Part shown: positions 32,593-43,679 of the stretch, piece after piece
Position numbering within the stretch: position 1 is the first letter of the stretch
Layout: each line of letters begins with the position of its first letter
Source: Micropterix aruncella
Lineage: Eukaryota; Arthropoda; Insecta; Lepidoptera; Micropterigidae
Reading direction: 5' to 3'
Length of the DNA: 64,000 bases
Assembly (NCBI GenBank): GCA_944548615.1
Contig: OX155967.1
Location: 25,015,898 to 25,079,897 of the forward strand
Program-made: the position numbers and the translations under genes
The notes under the pieces: generated by a model
Database searches by the model: none
Seen by the model: only the letters and a program-made list of their open reading frames with translations
What the model was told of the DNA's origin: nothing

Positions 32593-32852
32593 TATATGGA
32601 TAATTAATTACATACACCACAAATATTTAATTAAAAAACCCTAATAATAATATTTATAAATACAATAGTTTACTTTCTGTAACGGCAGTCGTGTTTTTTT
32701 ATTCTTTTTAATATGTTTACTTGTTTATTATATGTACTCCAATATGATCGTCGCAGCCATCTGTCATCTTTAAAGACTGAAGTCGTTGTTTTTTTCCGGG
32801 GTTATGATAATTTTACGGCGTCTATTTCCACCCAGTCCAACCTCGGGGCTTT

Positions 32853-33762
32853 CTAGACGATCAAGCATGCTTGTCAAGCATCGGGTCGCGGGCAGGGGAG
32901 GGGATCGTAAACCGCAGGATATATGCAAATATTTTTAAGCTATTGCATAGCTTTTATCGCGGGCCTTGGCCAGCGCGGCGACCGAATGAAGAAATTTCTT
33001 AACAAAAATTATGATTTTTAAACTTATAATGACGTCTAAAACCAGTACTGCTTACGATTCGAAAAAAATATATGTTAAACAAGAACATTTTACTAATATT
33101 ATTAGCTTTGAATATTTTAGATTTTGTTTATATTACATAGTGTAATTAATTTGTGAAATTAGGTCTAACCGAACACAAAAACGACTACTACGCAAATACT
33201 GTCTAGCGTATTATTATGAAACCTTAACCATTTTAAAGATAATTTAATTATCTATCTTTTTATCTACGATTTTTTTTCGAATAATCCGTTTTTTTGCTTT
33301 ATCGAATAAAAAATTCGTGCGCGGCGCTCTATCGGAAGACGTTTAAATTATTCCGAATCATTTGCTTTCGCAGCCGCAAATGATTCGGAATAATTGCAAA
33401 CGTTTTCCGATAGAGCGCAAATATCTGATATCAGAAAAAATTAATTAAATAAAATAAATAAATTATTATAATTGCATAAGTTGTTAAAAATGCTATGCAA
33501 TAGCTTTACCGCGGCAGTCCCCGAGTGCCACACGTATTTTTTTTTATATTTACCAAAAAATGCCTTATTTTATATTTGTATACCAGGGAGTCAGGTTAAT
33601 TAAACGTAATTGATTGATGAATGACGTAATCCCTTGGTATAATCTACAAAATTAGGCATTTTTGGTAAATATAAAAATTATATATTTATATATTTCTCTG
33701 CGGTTTACGATCCCCTTCTCAGCCCGCGACGCGATGCTTGACAAGCATGCTTGATCGTCTAG
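32853..33762. mobile_element. Nested-hairpin foldback element (910 bp)
   Basis: Outer arms CTAGACGATCAAGCATGCTT...GGGATCGTAAACCGCA (left, to about 32925) pair with TGCGGTTTACGATCCCC...AAGCATGCTTGATCGTCTAG (right, from about 33700). Inside are a second stem (AAGCTATTGCATAGC at about 32938 with GCTATGCAATAGCTT at about 33491), a hairpin at 33324-33418 and another at about 33534-33682. The plan is that of a cloverleaf. No ORF; probably a non-autonomous DNA element. No target duplication could be assigned. Confidence 0.75.
33324..33418. repeat. 95-bp near-perfect hairpin
   Basis: GCGCTCTATCGGAAGACGTT...TTATTCCGAATCATTTGC is complementary to GCAAATGATTCGGAATAATT...AACGTTTTCCGATAGAGCGC, with a loop of about 9 bases (TTTCGCAGCC). 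It lies inside the second stem of the nested element. Confidence 0.9.
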
Positions 33763-34192
33763 AGAACCCTTAACCGTTTATTATTACTGTTTGTTTGAAA
33801 AAAAATATTCCACACACAATAGAGTAGGTACCTACAACATGGTGTGCCTATTAGCAAGTGTAAATATTTTGCTACCATACCATTACCAGGGTTGGTCGTA
33901 ACAATTTTTTTATTTTTTTTTATTTAGGTAAGGTAACAGCATGAACTTATAATTAGTTGAGTAATTCCTCAAAAACATGTTCTTATGCCGATTATAACTT
34001 ACGCCGTGCAAATAATTTGAAAATATTTTGTTAGGTTTATAATGTTATACTTAGGTTATACAGGGTGAGTTTTAATTAACCTGCATCCTTCGTGGGGCTA
34101 AATTAGTACGTGCAAGTAAAAAACTTTTAAAAAAAAGTTTTTTTTTTGTTTTGAAAATTTAAAGAACTAAACTGGAAAATAAAAGTTTTTTC

Positions 34193-34316
34193 GAGTGGTT
34201 TTGAGCACGCTGCGCCATCTAGCAGTAGTTAAAATATCGCTAATAAACAATATTAGCGATATTTTTTCCTACCGCTAGATGGCGCATCGTGCTCAGCTCT
34301 TTTTATACTATTTTTT
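34193..34316. repeat. Hairpin MITE with CGCCATCTAGC motif
   Basis: Left arm GAGTGGTTTTGAGCACGCTG then CGCCATCTAGCAGTAG; right arm CTACCGCTAGATGGCGCATC then GTGCTCAGCTC. Centre at ATATCGCTAATAAACAATAT. A TACAGGGTG word at about 34059 may be the outer end of a larger element, but its partner was not found. Confidence 0.8.
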
Positions 34317-34560
34317 CAGAAAATTATATTTTTCAAGCAAAACTTTTCAAGAGTTGCTTATTTGTTCATACTGATTCAGCTCTTTCAAGTATACCGGTTA
34401 AGTAAGACATCATGTATTGATATTTTAAACTATTATTATTTATTTATGACATTAGCAGTAATATTTAAACGTCTATAAAGTATAATTATACATGTCTATA
34501 AGTATATGTTGTCTATGTTGTTGTCTATGTTATACGTCTATAAGTATAATTATACATGTA

Positions 34561-34812
34561 TAAAATTTATACATGTTATTTTATGGACACCATGTGTTTT
34601 CGACATTATTTTAAAAATGTTATTAATAATTTATAATATGTACCTACACCTATATGAATATAAACTCTACAACGATCGATTACCATTATACGTACGAGTA
34701 TTTATATATAATGGTAAGCGATCGTTGTAGAGTTTTATATTCGTATAGGTGTACATATTATAAATTATTATTTACATGTATAAATAATGGCGAAAACACA
34801 CGGTGTGCATAA
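34561..34812. repeat. 250-bp palindrome
   Basis: Left arm ACATGT-ATTTTATG-ACACCATGTG...GTACCTACACCTATATGAAT...CTACAACGATCG pairs with right arm CGATCGTTGTAGAG...ATTCGTATAGGTGTACATAT...CACACGGTGTGCATAAAATA. The turn is near 34695 (ACGTACGAGT). No coding content. Confidence 0.85.
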
Positions 34813-34989
34813 AATACATGGTGAAATCTTTACAGATTGCTTTCGCGGCGATGGATTCTGATTTTCGGAAACGCTATGGAGCCTAGTGAACGCGCGTAAG
34901 TTCTTGTATAACACTCTGTTCTTCTCCTGTTAGCATCATGCCCCGATGCTACACGAGCCTGATCTTTGGTTGCCTCACAATACATCTCC

Positions 34990-35207
34990 AAGCTGCATGC
35001 GACGTCCACATCTCAAATTCTCTGGCTTTGAAGGGGAAGTAACTGAATGGTAAGGTAAACGCCCATATGTGGCAATACACATGTGAACGCACACATGTAT
35101 CACAGCCGGTCGTTAGTCCGTAGTCTACCACTCACCGCCACAGAAGTGTAATAATATGAGCCCGACACCGGTCGGTGAATTCAATGGCAGCTACGTTTGT
35201 ATTTTAT
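34990..35207 (+). repeat. R2/NeSL-like LINE 3' end, third plus-strand copy
   Basis: Follows 16955-17155: ATCTCAAATTCT-TGGCTT, GAAGGGGAAGTAA, ATGTGGCAATACA, CACAGCCGGTCGT, CACTCACCGCCACAGAAGTG and GCCCGACACCGGTCGGTGAA. The coding part is absent. It ends about 580 bp before the first recognised collagen exon. Confidence 0.75.
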
Positions 35208-35787
35208 TTATTGAAATAAATCTACAATGTTTAATAGTTTTTTGTTATATTTTTATTAATTCCCGTGTGCTTTTTAATATTTGCAACTCAATTTGTAATC
35301 AACTTCCTCTGGAGTCTGGAGTTCCTGTACAAATGCATTCTTAAATATTCCACTGCAGTCTAAAGATTGGGATCTGTAAAATAAAACAAGGAGTTTGAAA
35401 TTGTGTAATTACCTTGAAATAATAAAGTAGGTACATTTTTAAATGAATCTGAAATGTTTTATATCCACTTATCGCCTTCAAACACTTTACAAACGCTGGG
35501 TTCACGATTCTTCACATTTTCCGCAAATTCGGTTGATTACGTCATTTTGGGGTGAGGTGGGGGGGGTCAGGCCGTTGATAACGTCTGTTGACATGGGGGA
35601 GGAGGGAGGTCGAAAATCGCAATAACGCGATTACGTAATATGTGGACGGCCCCTTATATTAGAAACAAAACAAAAAATATTGAAAAGAAATTTGCTTTTA
35701 TTTTTTCTTTATCTGATCTGTATAGTAATAAAATGTTATGGTATTAAAATGAATGTGATGTTAATGAATGCTAAAATTTTGTGTCAG

Positions 35788-36004
35788 AGCAAAATGGAGT
35801 AGACGACGAGGAACTGGATTTGATACCACCGTGCAGGAACTTTCGACCCGGGGATGATGATTTGGACAACTTCGACCTGATCCGCAAGTTTCATCTAGAC
35901 GGCCTGGAAGGCCAGTTCCAGAGTGTAATGAGCGTCCGAGGATCCAGCCGTCTGCAGACGGCTTACCGACTCGACAGACTCGCCGATCTCACCCTGCCCA
36001 CCAT
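35788..36004 (+). CDS. COL9A1: Collagen alpha-1(IX)-like chain, NC4 exon 1 of window
   Basis: The gene encodes a secreted fibril-associated-type collagen: an N-terminal thrombospondin-N-like (NC4) globular domain, a short hinge, then triple-helical Gly-X-Y repeats. This exon lies between acceptor TTTTGTGTCAG and donor CCAT/GTAAGC and starts in phase 2. Key segments are LIPPCRNFRPGDDDLDNFDL and IRKFHLDGLEG, then LQTAYRLDRLADLTLPT. The first Cys and the F-LR-R-DDL-FDLI pattern are those of vertebrate COL9A1 NC4. The 217-nt length and phase agree with the next exon, sharing the split codon AT/G. The preceding exon with start codon and signal peptide was not found within 34-35.7 kb. COL9A1 identity is by similarity; the insect orthologue name may differ. 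Confidence 0.92.
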
Positions 36005-36389
36005 GTAAGCTTTTATCTACAGGTAGATATATATTTATCTTCTTCTTCTTAGGGTGCCTCTCCAACTATACTATCTGCGTTACAAAGTGGCGAGTCAGGT
36101 CATTTATCATCTAAGTCGTGCTATCTCTTTCGCACTTGCACGGCCATGGAGCGGCACTCGCAACCTTATTGCATGTAGTTTTACGCATACAAAAGGAATG
36201 GCGATAAAGTAATGAAACGAGGGAAATAAATATAGTTTCAGTATTGCTTGATTACGATAAATATTAAATAAGTTAAAAATATAAATATTAATATTCAATT
36301 ATTAACATAAAAATATAAAAGTATCAAATTTATAATAGGTGACAATAAAATAATTGTTATACACAGAAAAAATAAAACTAAACAAAGAA

Positions 36390-37690
36390 AGTCAGCAAGC
36401 TATTCATATTCGTCTTTACTGTCACTATCGTCTTATAGGTTATCAACAAGACGGTGGGTGTCAATTATATGTGCTTTGGCCAGGTCTTTGTTCTGGAGAT
36501 TTTCAGCGTGACGAACACATTTAATCCAGGCCTTGGTTGTCACATTGTCGATGGCTTTATTTAATAACTTCTCAACATCTGCCATTTTGAAGGTGCTATT
36601 TTTCGTCGCAACTTCTCCTTTGACTTGAGCCCATATTAACTCTATCGAATTATACCGACAGTGGAAGTCTAATTACTTCGTGACTGTTGTAAGGGACCAC
36701 CCCTCACTGGACTCCAATTGCTCGTGAGTGAGGAGGTGGTATCATCAGGGGGTTTTCTCCGTAGTGAAAGTCGTTCTTGATGAAGTTGAAGTTATTTATT
36801 GAAGAACGTAGTTGGTGATTGCCAAGCGTAACGCTTTCGAATAGTAAGTCACGGTGTGTGTAGTGCGTGCTCGAAGATGATGATCGCGGATGTGTGCTCG
36901 AAGTATGAGGCGCGGCGAGAGAATTGAAGAGTGATTGGGAGGTGTGAGCGCGGTGGTTGTCGACTCGAAGATGAGGATGCGAGGTATAGACGCGGATGGC
37001 GGTCACTCGAGGATGATAATTAATTGATCAAATGTATGGGCTTATATACTTTAATGCATGATGCAATGCTGAGAGCGTGGGGGAAGTAAGTGTGTTCGAT
37101 TGAATCGATTAGAAGAAATTGACATGAGTCACCGGCTGTGTCTGCATTAATTACCGAAATTAGATGGAATTTAATTGCAGTTTACACGTGTAGAATTGAT
37201 TGTGTTTGCGATTATAGTTTCTTTAGAATCTAATTCTTTTGTTGACTTGATATGTAGGGTGAAGTTCCTACACTGTATTCATTTGCAAGTTGGTGCACTG
37301 GGTATATATTTTTTTTGGTTGACTTAACGACACTCTTTTTAAGAGTTTGTCCACGATAGCCGTTGGTAAATAGTCGATGTTATTTTTTTTTCAGCCACTC
37401 TTGAATATCTTTTTTTAATCATTTTTCATTAGGGGTCGGGTGCAATACTTTCGTATGATAGCTAGCATTGTCTATTTCCATCTGCTTCCAAAACTTCCTT
37501 CCGAATTCGATCTAGAGTTCGTTCGCTCGTTCCACAAACTAATGCTGCCAACTTTCTTGGTTGTTGAAGATCAATTTTCCTTATGACATCAGGGTCTTCT
37601 TTCAACTTATGCTACCACTTGAATGACCTGCCGGCTTTGCTGGTTAACATCACCTCTTAACTTGGTCAAATTGGTTTTGCATAAATCTTC
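36390..37690 (-). pseudogene. DDE_3-type transposase relic, interrupted by a solo LTR
   Basis: On the minus strand, from the right: PRKLAALVCGTSERTLDRIRKEVLEADGN (helix-turn-helix region, given only in part here as TSERTLDRIRKE), then MEIDNASYHTKVLHP, a DDE_3 catalytic-Asp motif, then KKDIQEWLKKNNIDYLP. After the solo LTR it resumes with EVIRLP, a short frame-breaking deletion, and YNSIELIWAQVKGEV with the catalytic Glu, then a tail to a stop at about 36440. The HTH and D motifs lie much closer together than in a complete enzyme, so the middle is deleted. Similar Tc1/mariner-clan transposase genes are abundant in insects. It lies in the first collagen intron of the window. Confidence 0.8.
36690..37272 (-). 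mobile_element. Solo LTR (Gypsy-like) inside the transposase relic
   Basis: Starts TGTAAGGGACC and ends AGTTCCTACA on the plus strand, so it has TG/CA termini and short inverted ends. The bases on both sides are CTGT, a 4-bp target duplication, which favours Gypsy-type integration. The transposase reading continues across it if it is removed. The long Ser/His-rich minus frame inside is not a recognisable protein. LTR orientation is uncertain. Confidence 0.75.
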
Positions 37691-37859
37691 CATCGGGATG
37701 TAGATTTACAAATAGAGTTTGTGTAACGAATGAGTTATGCTCTGCAGCGGGGATAGTTGTCGACCTGACGTCATCTATCATTAGAAACGATCTCTTGGCC
37801 ACTTAATCCTGTGTGATAAGCAAACGGCGCCTCGGTCCGCAATTAGATCGAAATTGATT

Positions 37860-38720
37860 TCCCGCTACTGTTAGGTAGAGGCCGCGCAAGCGACCACGAA
37901 TCTGCTATCAGATTGGAGAAGGACGCGAGGTTAGCACGCTGAGTGCATTTCCGGTCTCGCGATAAGGCGTTGGACTCTTACGGGCTTCTGGCGTAGGTTG
38001 ACTTTAGATCGTGTTGTCCAATAAGTCATTACGTGTTGTCCATTAAGTCACTCCATGGGAGACAGAATGGCGCGATGTCTTGAGTGGAATAGACACCCCT
38101 CACTTGGAGTTGTCAACTACAACGGGCGAACCCGTCACCTCAGGAAATTTTAACGATATTTGATCGTTCTGTCTTCCGTGAGGTGAGCGTTAAAGACTTG
38201 CGAGGAAACAGTCCACTTTCTAGTCACGCCACACGCCGTAACAGACCAACGCTTTACCGCGAGAAGCCGAGCGTGCAACCCAGCGGGCCGACACTCGCGC
38301 CCTTAATTTTAGTTACGTCCAGATTTCTCCGGCCTCCCGACTGCTTACAGGTTCGAGATCGCTTGCACGGTACTTTCCCTTACGTAGCGGTGATATGGTG
38401 TCTACCGAATCTATCGCGGACCACGGCATCCTTTGCCCGGCTGTTCACCGGTATCGGTAGCCGGTAATGGTCGTTTCGAGAGCAGTTGCCGTAATGTTAA
38501 CAAATACCTCCGCTCTATAAGAGACAGTACTATTTCCAGACTCCCCCGGCTGTCGGTCAGAATGCACAATCCATTGGCTGACGCTAGAGGAAACTGGCCC
38601 GCAGGCCAGGGTCCTACTCGGGCTCGCACTTCATACGTGGAGGCCGCCGAATGGGTATTGGCCGACCCTGAACATATGTGTCTCAGTGGTAAACTGCAAC
38701 AGGCCACATTAGCTCCCTTC
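37860..38720 (+). repeat. GC-rich dispersed repeat, copies 3 (composite)
   Basis: The part from about 38100 is a plus-orientation copy (AACTACAACGGGCGAACCCG, AAAGACTTG, ACGCC-TAACAGACCAACGC, TACGTGGAGGCCGCCGAATG), while 37860-38000 looks inverted (GCGATAAGGCGTTGGACTCT). So this is two partial copies facing each other. Frames on both strands here have no protein resemblance. It ends about 30 bp before the next collagen exon. Confidence 0.7.
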
Positions 38721-38746
38721 ATTTATAAGACCTGTTTTTTTTACAG

Positions 38747-38963
38747 GGATATCTTTCCGCAAGGTCTGCCCGACCAGTTCTCGTTCATCTGCACTTTCCG
38801 CACCCGGAAGCCGCCGAAATTCCCCTGGCAGCTGATCAGGATCACAGACTCCGTGGACAATCCTCAGTTTTCGGTGACGCTGAATCCTCGCCGGGAGACG
38901 ATCGAGCTCGGAATCACCAATTACGAGGGACAGCTGCAAAGGATAGAGTTCAGTAATGAAAAG
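38747..38963 (+). CDS. COL9A1: Collagen IX-like NC4 exon 2
   Basis: Acceptor TTTTTTTTACAG, donor AAAG/GTAAGA; 217 nt, entering one base into Met and leaving in phase 0. Encodes DIFPQGLPDQFSFICTFRTR, KPPKFPWQLIRITDS and NPRRETIELGITNYEGQLQR. The -YP-GLP-EYSF--TFR motif and W-IW-I-D are the centre of the thrombospondin-N/NC4 fold in COL9A1. A GC-rich repeat ends only about 30 bp upstream, close to the polypyrimidine tract. Confidence 0.93.
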
Positions 38964-39089
38964 GTAAGAGCCAGGTTGCGTACATAATATAATGCATTAT
39001 GTGCAGGAAGAGCTGATTTATGTGTCAGAACAGCCTGCAGTATCACCAAGCTCAAGGCTAGGTTCAAGAAGCACTTGAATCTCAAAATC

Positions 39090-39920
39090 AAAATCAAAAT
39101 GTTCTTTATTCATATAGACACAATTAAATATTATTTTTAATTTATGTTCTTATGATGCGTCCAAGCCGTTTTGTCATTTACATAATCAGATATTGTATAG
39201 TATGCTTTATTATACAATTTTGCTTTGATGGTAGCTTTAAACTTATTTACAGATAGTTCTCTAATAGTATGAGGAAGTTTGTTATAGAAGCGTATACATT
39301 GTCCCAAAAAAGAATTGCTTATTTTGTGGAGACGAGTAGCACGTACGACAAGGTTATGCTTATGTCCTAGGTCGCTTTTTTTTTAATCTTGTCAATATTC
39401 TTGTGGACATACAACAGATTTTCGTATATATATTGGGCCCGATTGCGTTTCTTTGTGAACTAAAACTAAAATTAGTCCAAGCGAACGAGACAGAGCGATA
39501 CGTTAGAGCGGAATATGAAACGAACGATCGTCGATAAATACTACCTGTTGAACTTATACTCGTCCGAATAAATTCGAGCATATTTCGTGCGGTGTAAGAT
39601 TTGACCTTGGCGCGCAGTTTTAATGCGAAAAAGCGACAACCGGTCATCTTACACTCCGCTCTAGCGTATTGCCCTGTCTCGTTCACATGGACTAATTTCC
39701 GATTTTAGTTCACGAAGAAACGCAATCGAGCCCATTGTGATGCAACAGTAAGAATATTTATCTCTTTGAATTTTTCTCTAAGTGAAACTCGAGGACCAAG
39801 TTTATATATAGCTCTTACAGCACGTTTCTCTAGTATAAAGATGTTATTGATGTCCGCACAGCTTCCCCAGAAAAGAATCCCATAGGACATAATGCTATGA
39901 AAGTAACTAAAGTACATATA
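39090..39920 (-). pseudogene. CR1/Jockey-type LINE 3' part, split by a MITE
   Basis: The minus strand at 39705-39917 reads MYFSYFHSIMSYGILFWGSC, then EKRAVRAIYKLGPRVSLREK and NILTVASQ, the conserved C-terminal region after the reverse transcriptase in lepidopteran CR1/Jockey LINEs. The frame resumes left of the MITE with YENLLYVHKNID and decayed sequence towards 39130. The 3' tail is an ATTTTG repeat at about 39076-39100. Nothing 5' of the RT C-terminus remains. Confidence 0.8.
39433..39738. mobile_element. MITE with ~90-bp terminal inverted repeats
   Basis: Left end TGGGCCCGATTGCGTTTCTT, right end AAGAAACGCAATCGAGCCCA; the arms continue with GTGAACTAAAA, TTAGTCCA, GCGAACGAGACAG and GAGCGGA. 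The element sits in the LINE reading frame, in a short TATATA target. The exact duplication (TA or longer) cannot be fixed because of that repeat. No coding content. Confidence 0.85.
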
Positions 39921-40148
39921 CTATTCTTGCTGTATCTACATCAGTCAGCATCAGCAACAGTTGAAGCAACAGGCTCCAGTCTAGTTCCATTTATATCTAC
40001 ATTGGTTTGTACCTGCTTAACATTAGGTATAGAAAATTTAATCACTTTGTTTTTTTTTCATTTAATAGTAGGTTATTTACATTAAACCAATGGTCTAAAA
40101 TCTAAAACAATAAAATCTAAAACTAAAACAATAAGATAACCAACTTTG

Positions 40149-41845
40149 AGATTGAAGTTTCTTCTTTCATTTCATTGAGCATATGGAGGTTTTTTATTTT
40201 TATTTCGATTTAATAACTCGTTGCTAACAAACTCAGCCAATTGTATCATATTTTAAATGCTGGCAGCATTCGAAATTTGAATTATTTCGTAATGTCACTT
40301 TCATTTATAAAACGGCTTTGCCAAAGTGATCAATATTTTTATTTTTTATTTTTTTGCTTAATTCGTCTCAATTGAAGGCATTTTGTGTTGCATAAGGATA
40401 AGCCCTATTTATGAGATATATGGATGAATAGTGATCGTTAGTCGACTGCAAAAGGACCTTTAAACTTACATTGCACCGTCGAAAGTCGTGCACATCCGTA
40501 AGTATATCTCATTCAAACATAAGCATTTCCCAATACAAGATGGGATTTCCTTCGCTACTTTTTAAGTAGCTTTTACTAATTTTATTTTAAATAAAAACGT
40601 CATCCTATAAACGGATTTCTTTACAAACCTTATCAAATATAACAATATTATACTGTTGTCTACAATATTTCTTTATATTTTTTTAATATTATACAATTTT
40701 ATAAAGGTTTACCCTATTTTGATAACATTATACAATCTTTATTATAAACTTCTCTGCCAGAAATTAAGATTAAAGTTTCTTCTTTCATTTCATTGAGCAT
40801 ATGGATTATTTTTTTTTATTTCGATTTAATGGCTCTTTGATAACAAACTCAGCCAATTGTATCATATTTTAAATGCTGGTAGAATTCGAAATTTGAATTA
40901 TTTCGTAATGTCACTTTCATTTATAAAACGGCTTTGCCAAAGTGATCAATATTTTAATTTTTTATGTTTTTGCTTAATTCGTCTCAATTGAAGGCATTTT
41001 GTGTCGCATAAGGATAAGCCCTATTTATGAGATATATGGATGAATACCTAGTGATCGTTAGTCGACTGCAAAAGGACCTTTAAACTTACATTGCACCGTC
41101 GAAAGTCGTGCACATCCGTAAGTATATCTCATTCAAACATAAGCATTTCCCAATACAAGATGGGATTTCCTTCGCTACTTTTTAAGTAGCTTTTACTAAT
41201 TGTATTTTAAATAAAAACATCATCCTATAAACGGATTTCTGTACAAACTTTATCAAATATAACAATATTATACTGTTTTCTACAATGTTTCTTTACATTT
41301 TTTTAATATTATACAATTTTATAAAGGTTTACCCTATTTTGATAACATTATACAATCTTTATTATAAACTTCTCTGCCAGAAATTAAGATTGAAGTTTCT
41401 TCTTTCATTTCATTGAGCATATGGGGGTTTTTTTATTTTTATTTCGATTTAATGGCTCTTTGATAACAAACTCCGCCAATTGTATCATATTTTAAATGCT
41501 GGTAGCATTGGAAATTTGAATTATTTCGTAATGTCACTTTCATTTATAAAACGGCTTTGCCGAAGTGATCAATATTTTAATTTTTTATTTTTTTGCTTAA
41601 TTCGTCTCAATTGACGGCATTTTGTGTTGCATAAGGATAAGCCCTATTTATGAGATATATGGATGAATAGTGATCGTTAGTCGACTGCAAAAGGACCTTT
41701 AAACTTACATTGCACCGTCGAAAGTCGTGCACATCCGTAAGTCTATCTCATTCAAATATTAGCATTTCCCGATCCAAGCTGGGATTTCCTTCGCTGCTTT
41801 TTAAGTAGCTTTTACTAATTTTATTTTAAATAAAAACATCATCCT
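40149..41845. repeat. 620-bp tandem repeat, 2.7 copies
   Basis: Units start at 40149, 40767 and 41387 with AGATT(G/A)AAGTTTCTTC and are about 97 percent alike by eye. They contain GCATAAGGATAAGCCC, AGTCGACTGCAAAAGGACC and CGTCGAAAGTCGTGCACATC. The third copy stops at CATCCTATA, where the (TA)n array takes over. A diverged single copy is at 18480. All lies in a collagen intron. Confidence 0.95.
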
Positions 41846-41854
41846 ATATATAAA

Positions 41855-42275
<421 letters not shown>

Positions 42276-42532
42276 GTAAATAGTATGCTATATATAGTAT
42301 ATAGTAAATACAAATAATATAAATAAATACATATAAAATAGATAATTATTATAAGAATATTAATTAGTCCTATTAGGCACTTTATACAATACAATATCGT
42401 TATACCTTCCCGGGTTGGCGGGTCGCCCGTAACACTCGACAACTCGAAAGTGTACCTTCAACACCAGGTATAAAAGAAGGTGACCCAGTATTATTTAAGC
42501 TCAAATTAAAATACTTTCCTTTTTTCTTTAAG

Positions 42533-42703
42533 GTTTTCGACAAATCCTGGCACAAGTTACACTTCGGTATCACAAGAGATCGCGTCATATTGTACGTGGA
42601 CTGCGAAGAGCAGGATTCTGCACTGTTGGATCCGAGAGGACGTTTCGACATTAATGGAAATGTCTCCATATCCAAGCTGGTCGACTCTATGCAGACAATG
42701 CCG
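42533..42703 (+). CDS. COL9A1: Collagen IX-like NC4 exon 3
   Basis: Acceptor TTTCTTTAAG, donor CCG/GTATAG; 57 codons in phase 0. Encodes VFDKSWHKLHFGITRDRVIL, then YVDCEEQDSALLDPRGRFDI and NGNVSISKLVDSMQTMP. The FD-WHK...V-LYVDC stretch with its Cys is a hallmark of the NC4/thrombospondin-N domain, as in COL9A1. Confidence 0.94.
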
Positions 42704-42785
42704 GTATAGTACTCCTCAATCGATAGCAGTCTAAACAACTAAACCACTGCCGACTTAATCCATTTATCTCTCATTTTGCCTACAG

Positions 42786-42854
42786 ATTGATTTACAATGG
42801 ATGGTTCTTAGCTGCGACCCGGACCCTGCCAGAGAACACTGCACTGAACTCCCT
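42786..42854 (+). CDS. COL9A1: Collagen IX-like NC4 exon 4
   Basis: Acceptor TTGCCTACAG, donor CCT/GTAAGC; 23 codons in phase 0, 82 bp after the previous exon. Encodes IDLQWMVLSCDPDPAREHCT then ELP. LQWM---CDP----E-C-ELP closes the NC4 domain with two conserved Cys. Confidence 0.94.
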
Positions 42855-42930
42855 GTAAGCGACTTCAATTCTTTTACCGTATTTTGACAAAATTTTCATG
42901 AAATTGCATTCCTATAAAATTTCATTCTCA

Positions 42931-43640
42931 TTAACCCTTTGAGGACCATAAGCTTTGCGGTAGAGTAAGGAAGTTTTTGACACATATAACTGTTAAAGGT
43001 CGATGAAATAACACGTATGACAAGTTTTGTGAAAATTGGTTCAATAGATTTTGTATGAATTGATGGGACCTCAACCAACTGACGTTCATTAAAGAATTAT
43101 TTAAATCAATTGCGCCTAACGAGCTTGTTAGGCGTTCTTAGTTATACGAAGAACCTATCGTTCTTAGTTATACACTTTACATGCAACATATCAGTAGCTA
43201 CTAAAAATATTTATAAATATCTATAAATATTTGTTATATATCTATAAATATCTATAAACATCAATAAATATCTGTATCTATATATCCACTATACGACCTA
43301 TCTATATCTTTATTTATATCTACATATATACATATACACATACCATCGTCTAACTCCTTCTTCCTAATCACTTCCAATTCCCCACCTCTCCCATCGGTTT
43401 TCTATAATATTTTTATATTTAATATGAACTTAGTTTATTTTACAATTAATTTTTAAGTGTAGGTAATATGCTGAAATCCAAATGTGTAATATACGAAAAT
43501 CTGTGACTTTCGTAGGAAACGATTATCGGCGTAATGTTTTTCTTTTTCTCTACATTATGTTAATGCACACGTATGTCAATTGTATGCGCTGTATGTTTCC
43601 AGAAATAAAATAAAATAAAATAAATAACTGTGCCTGTGGT
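42931..43640. repeat. TTAA-started fragment and interspersed repeat
   Basis: TTAACCCTTTGAGGACCATA at 42931 has the left end of a piggyBac-like element, but no matching right end was found. At 43120-43620 follows another unit with a CTTGTTAGGCGTTCTTA start and an AAATAAAATAAAATAAAT 3' tail, probably a retroposon 3' end inserted here. At 43632-43675 the word CATAAGATGCAAAG occurs twice, 21 bp apart. Confidence 0.45.
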
Positions 43641-43679
43641 CATAAGATGCAAAGATAGGACATAAGATGCAAAGTTACA

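Noticed and set aside
33538..33690. CRISPR-like or clustered repeat structure in the hairpin region
   Set aside because: The repeats are inverted, not direct and regularly spaced, and the genome is eukaryotic.
38183..38987. Large ORFs upstream of the collagen exon at 38747
   Set aside because: Their left parts translate the GC-rich repeat; only the segment after the acceptor at 38746 is coding.
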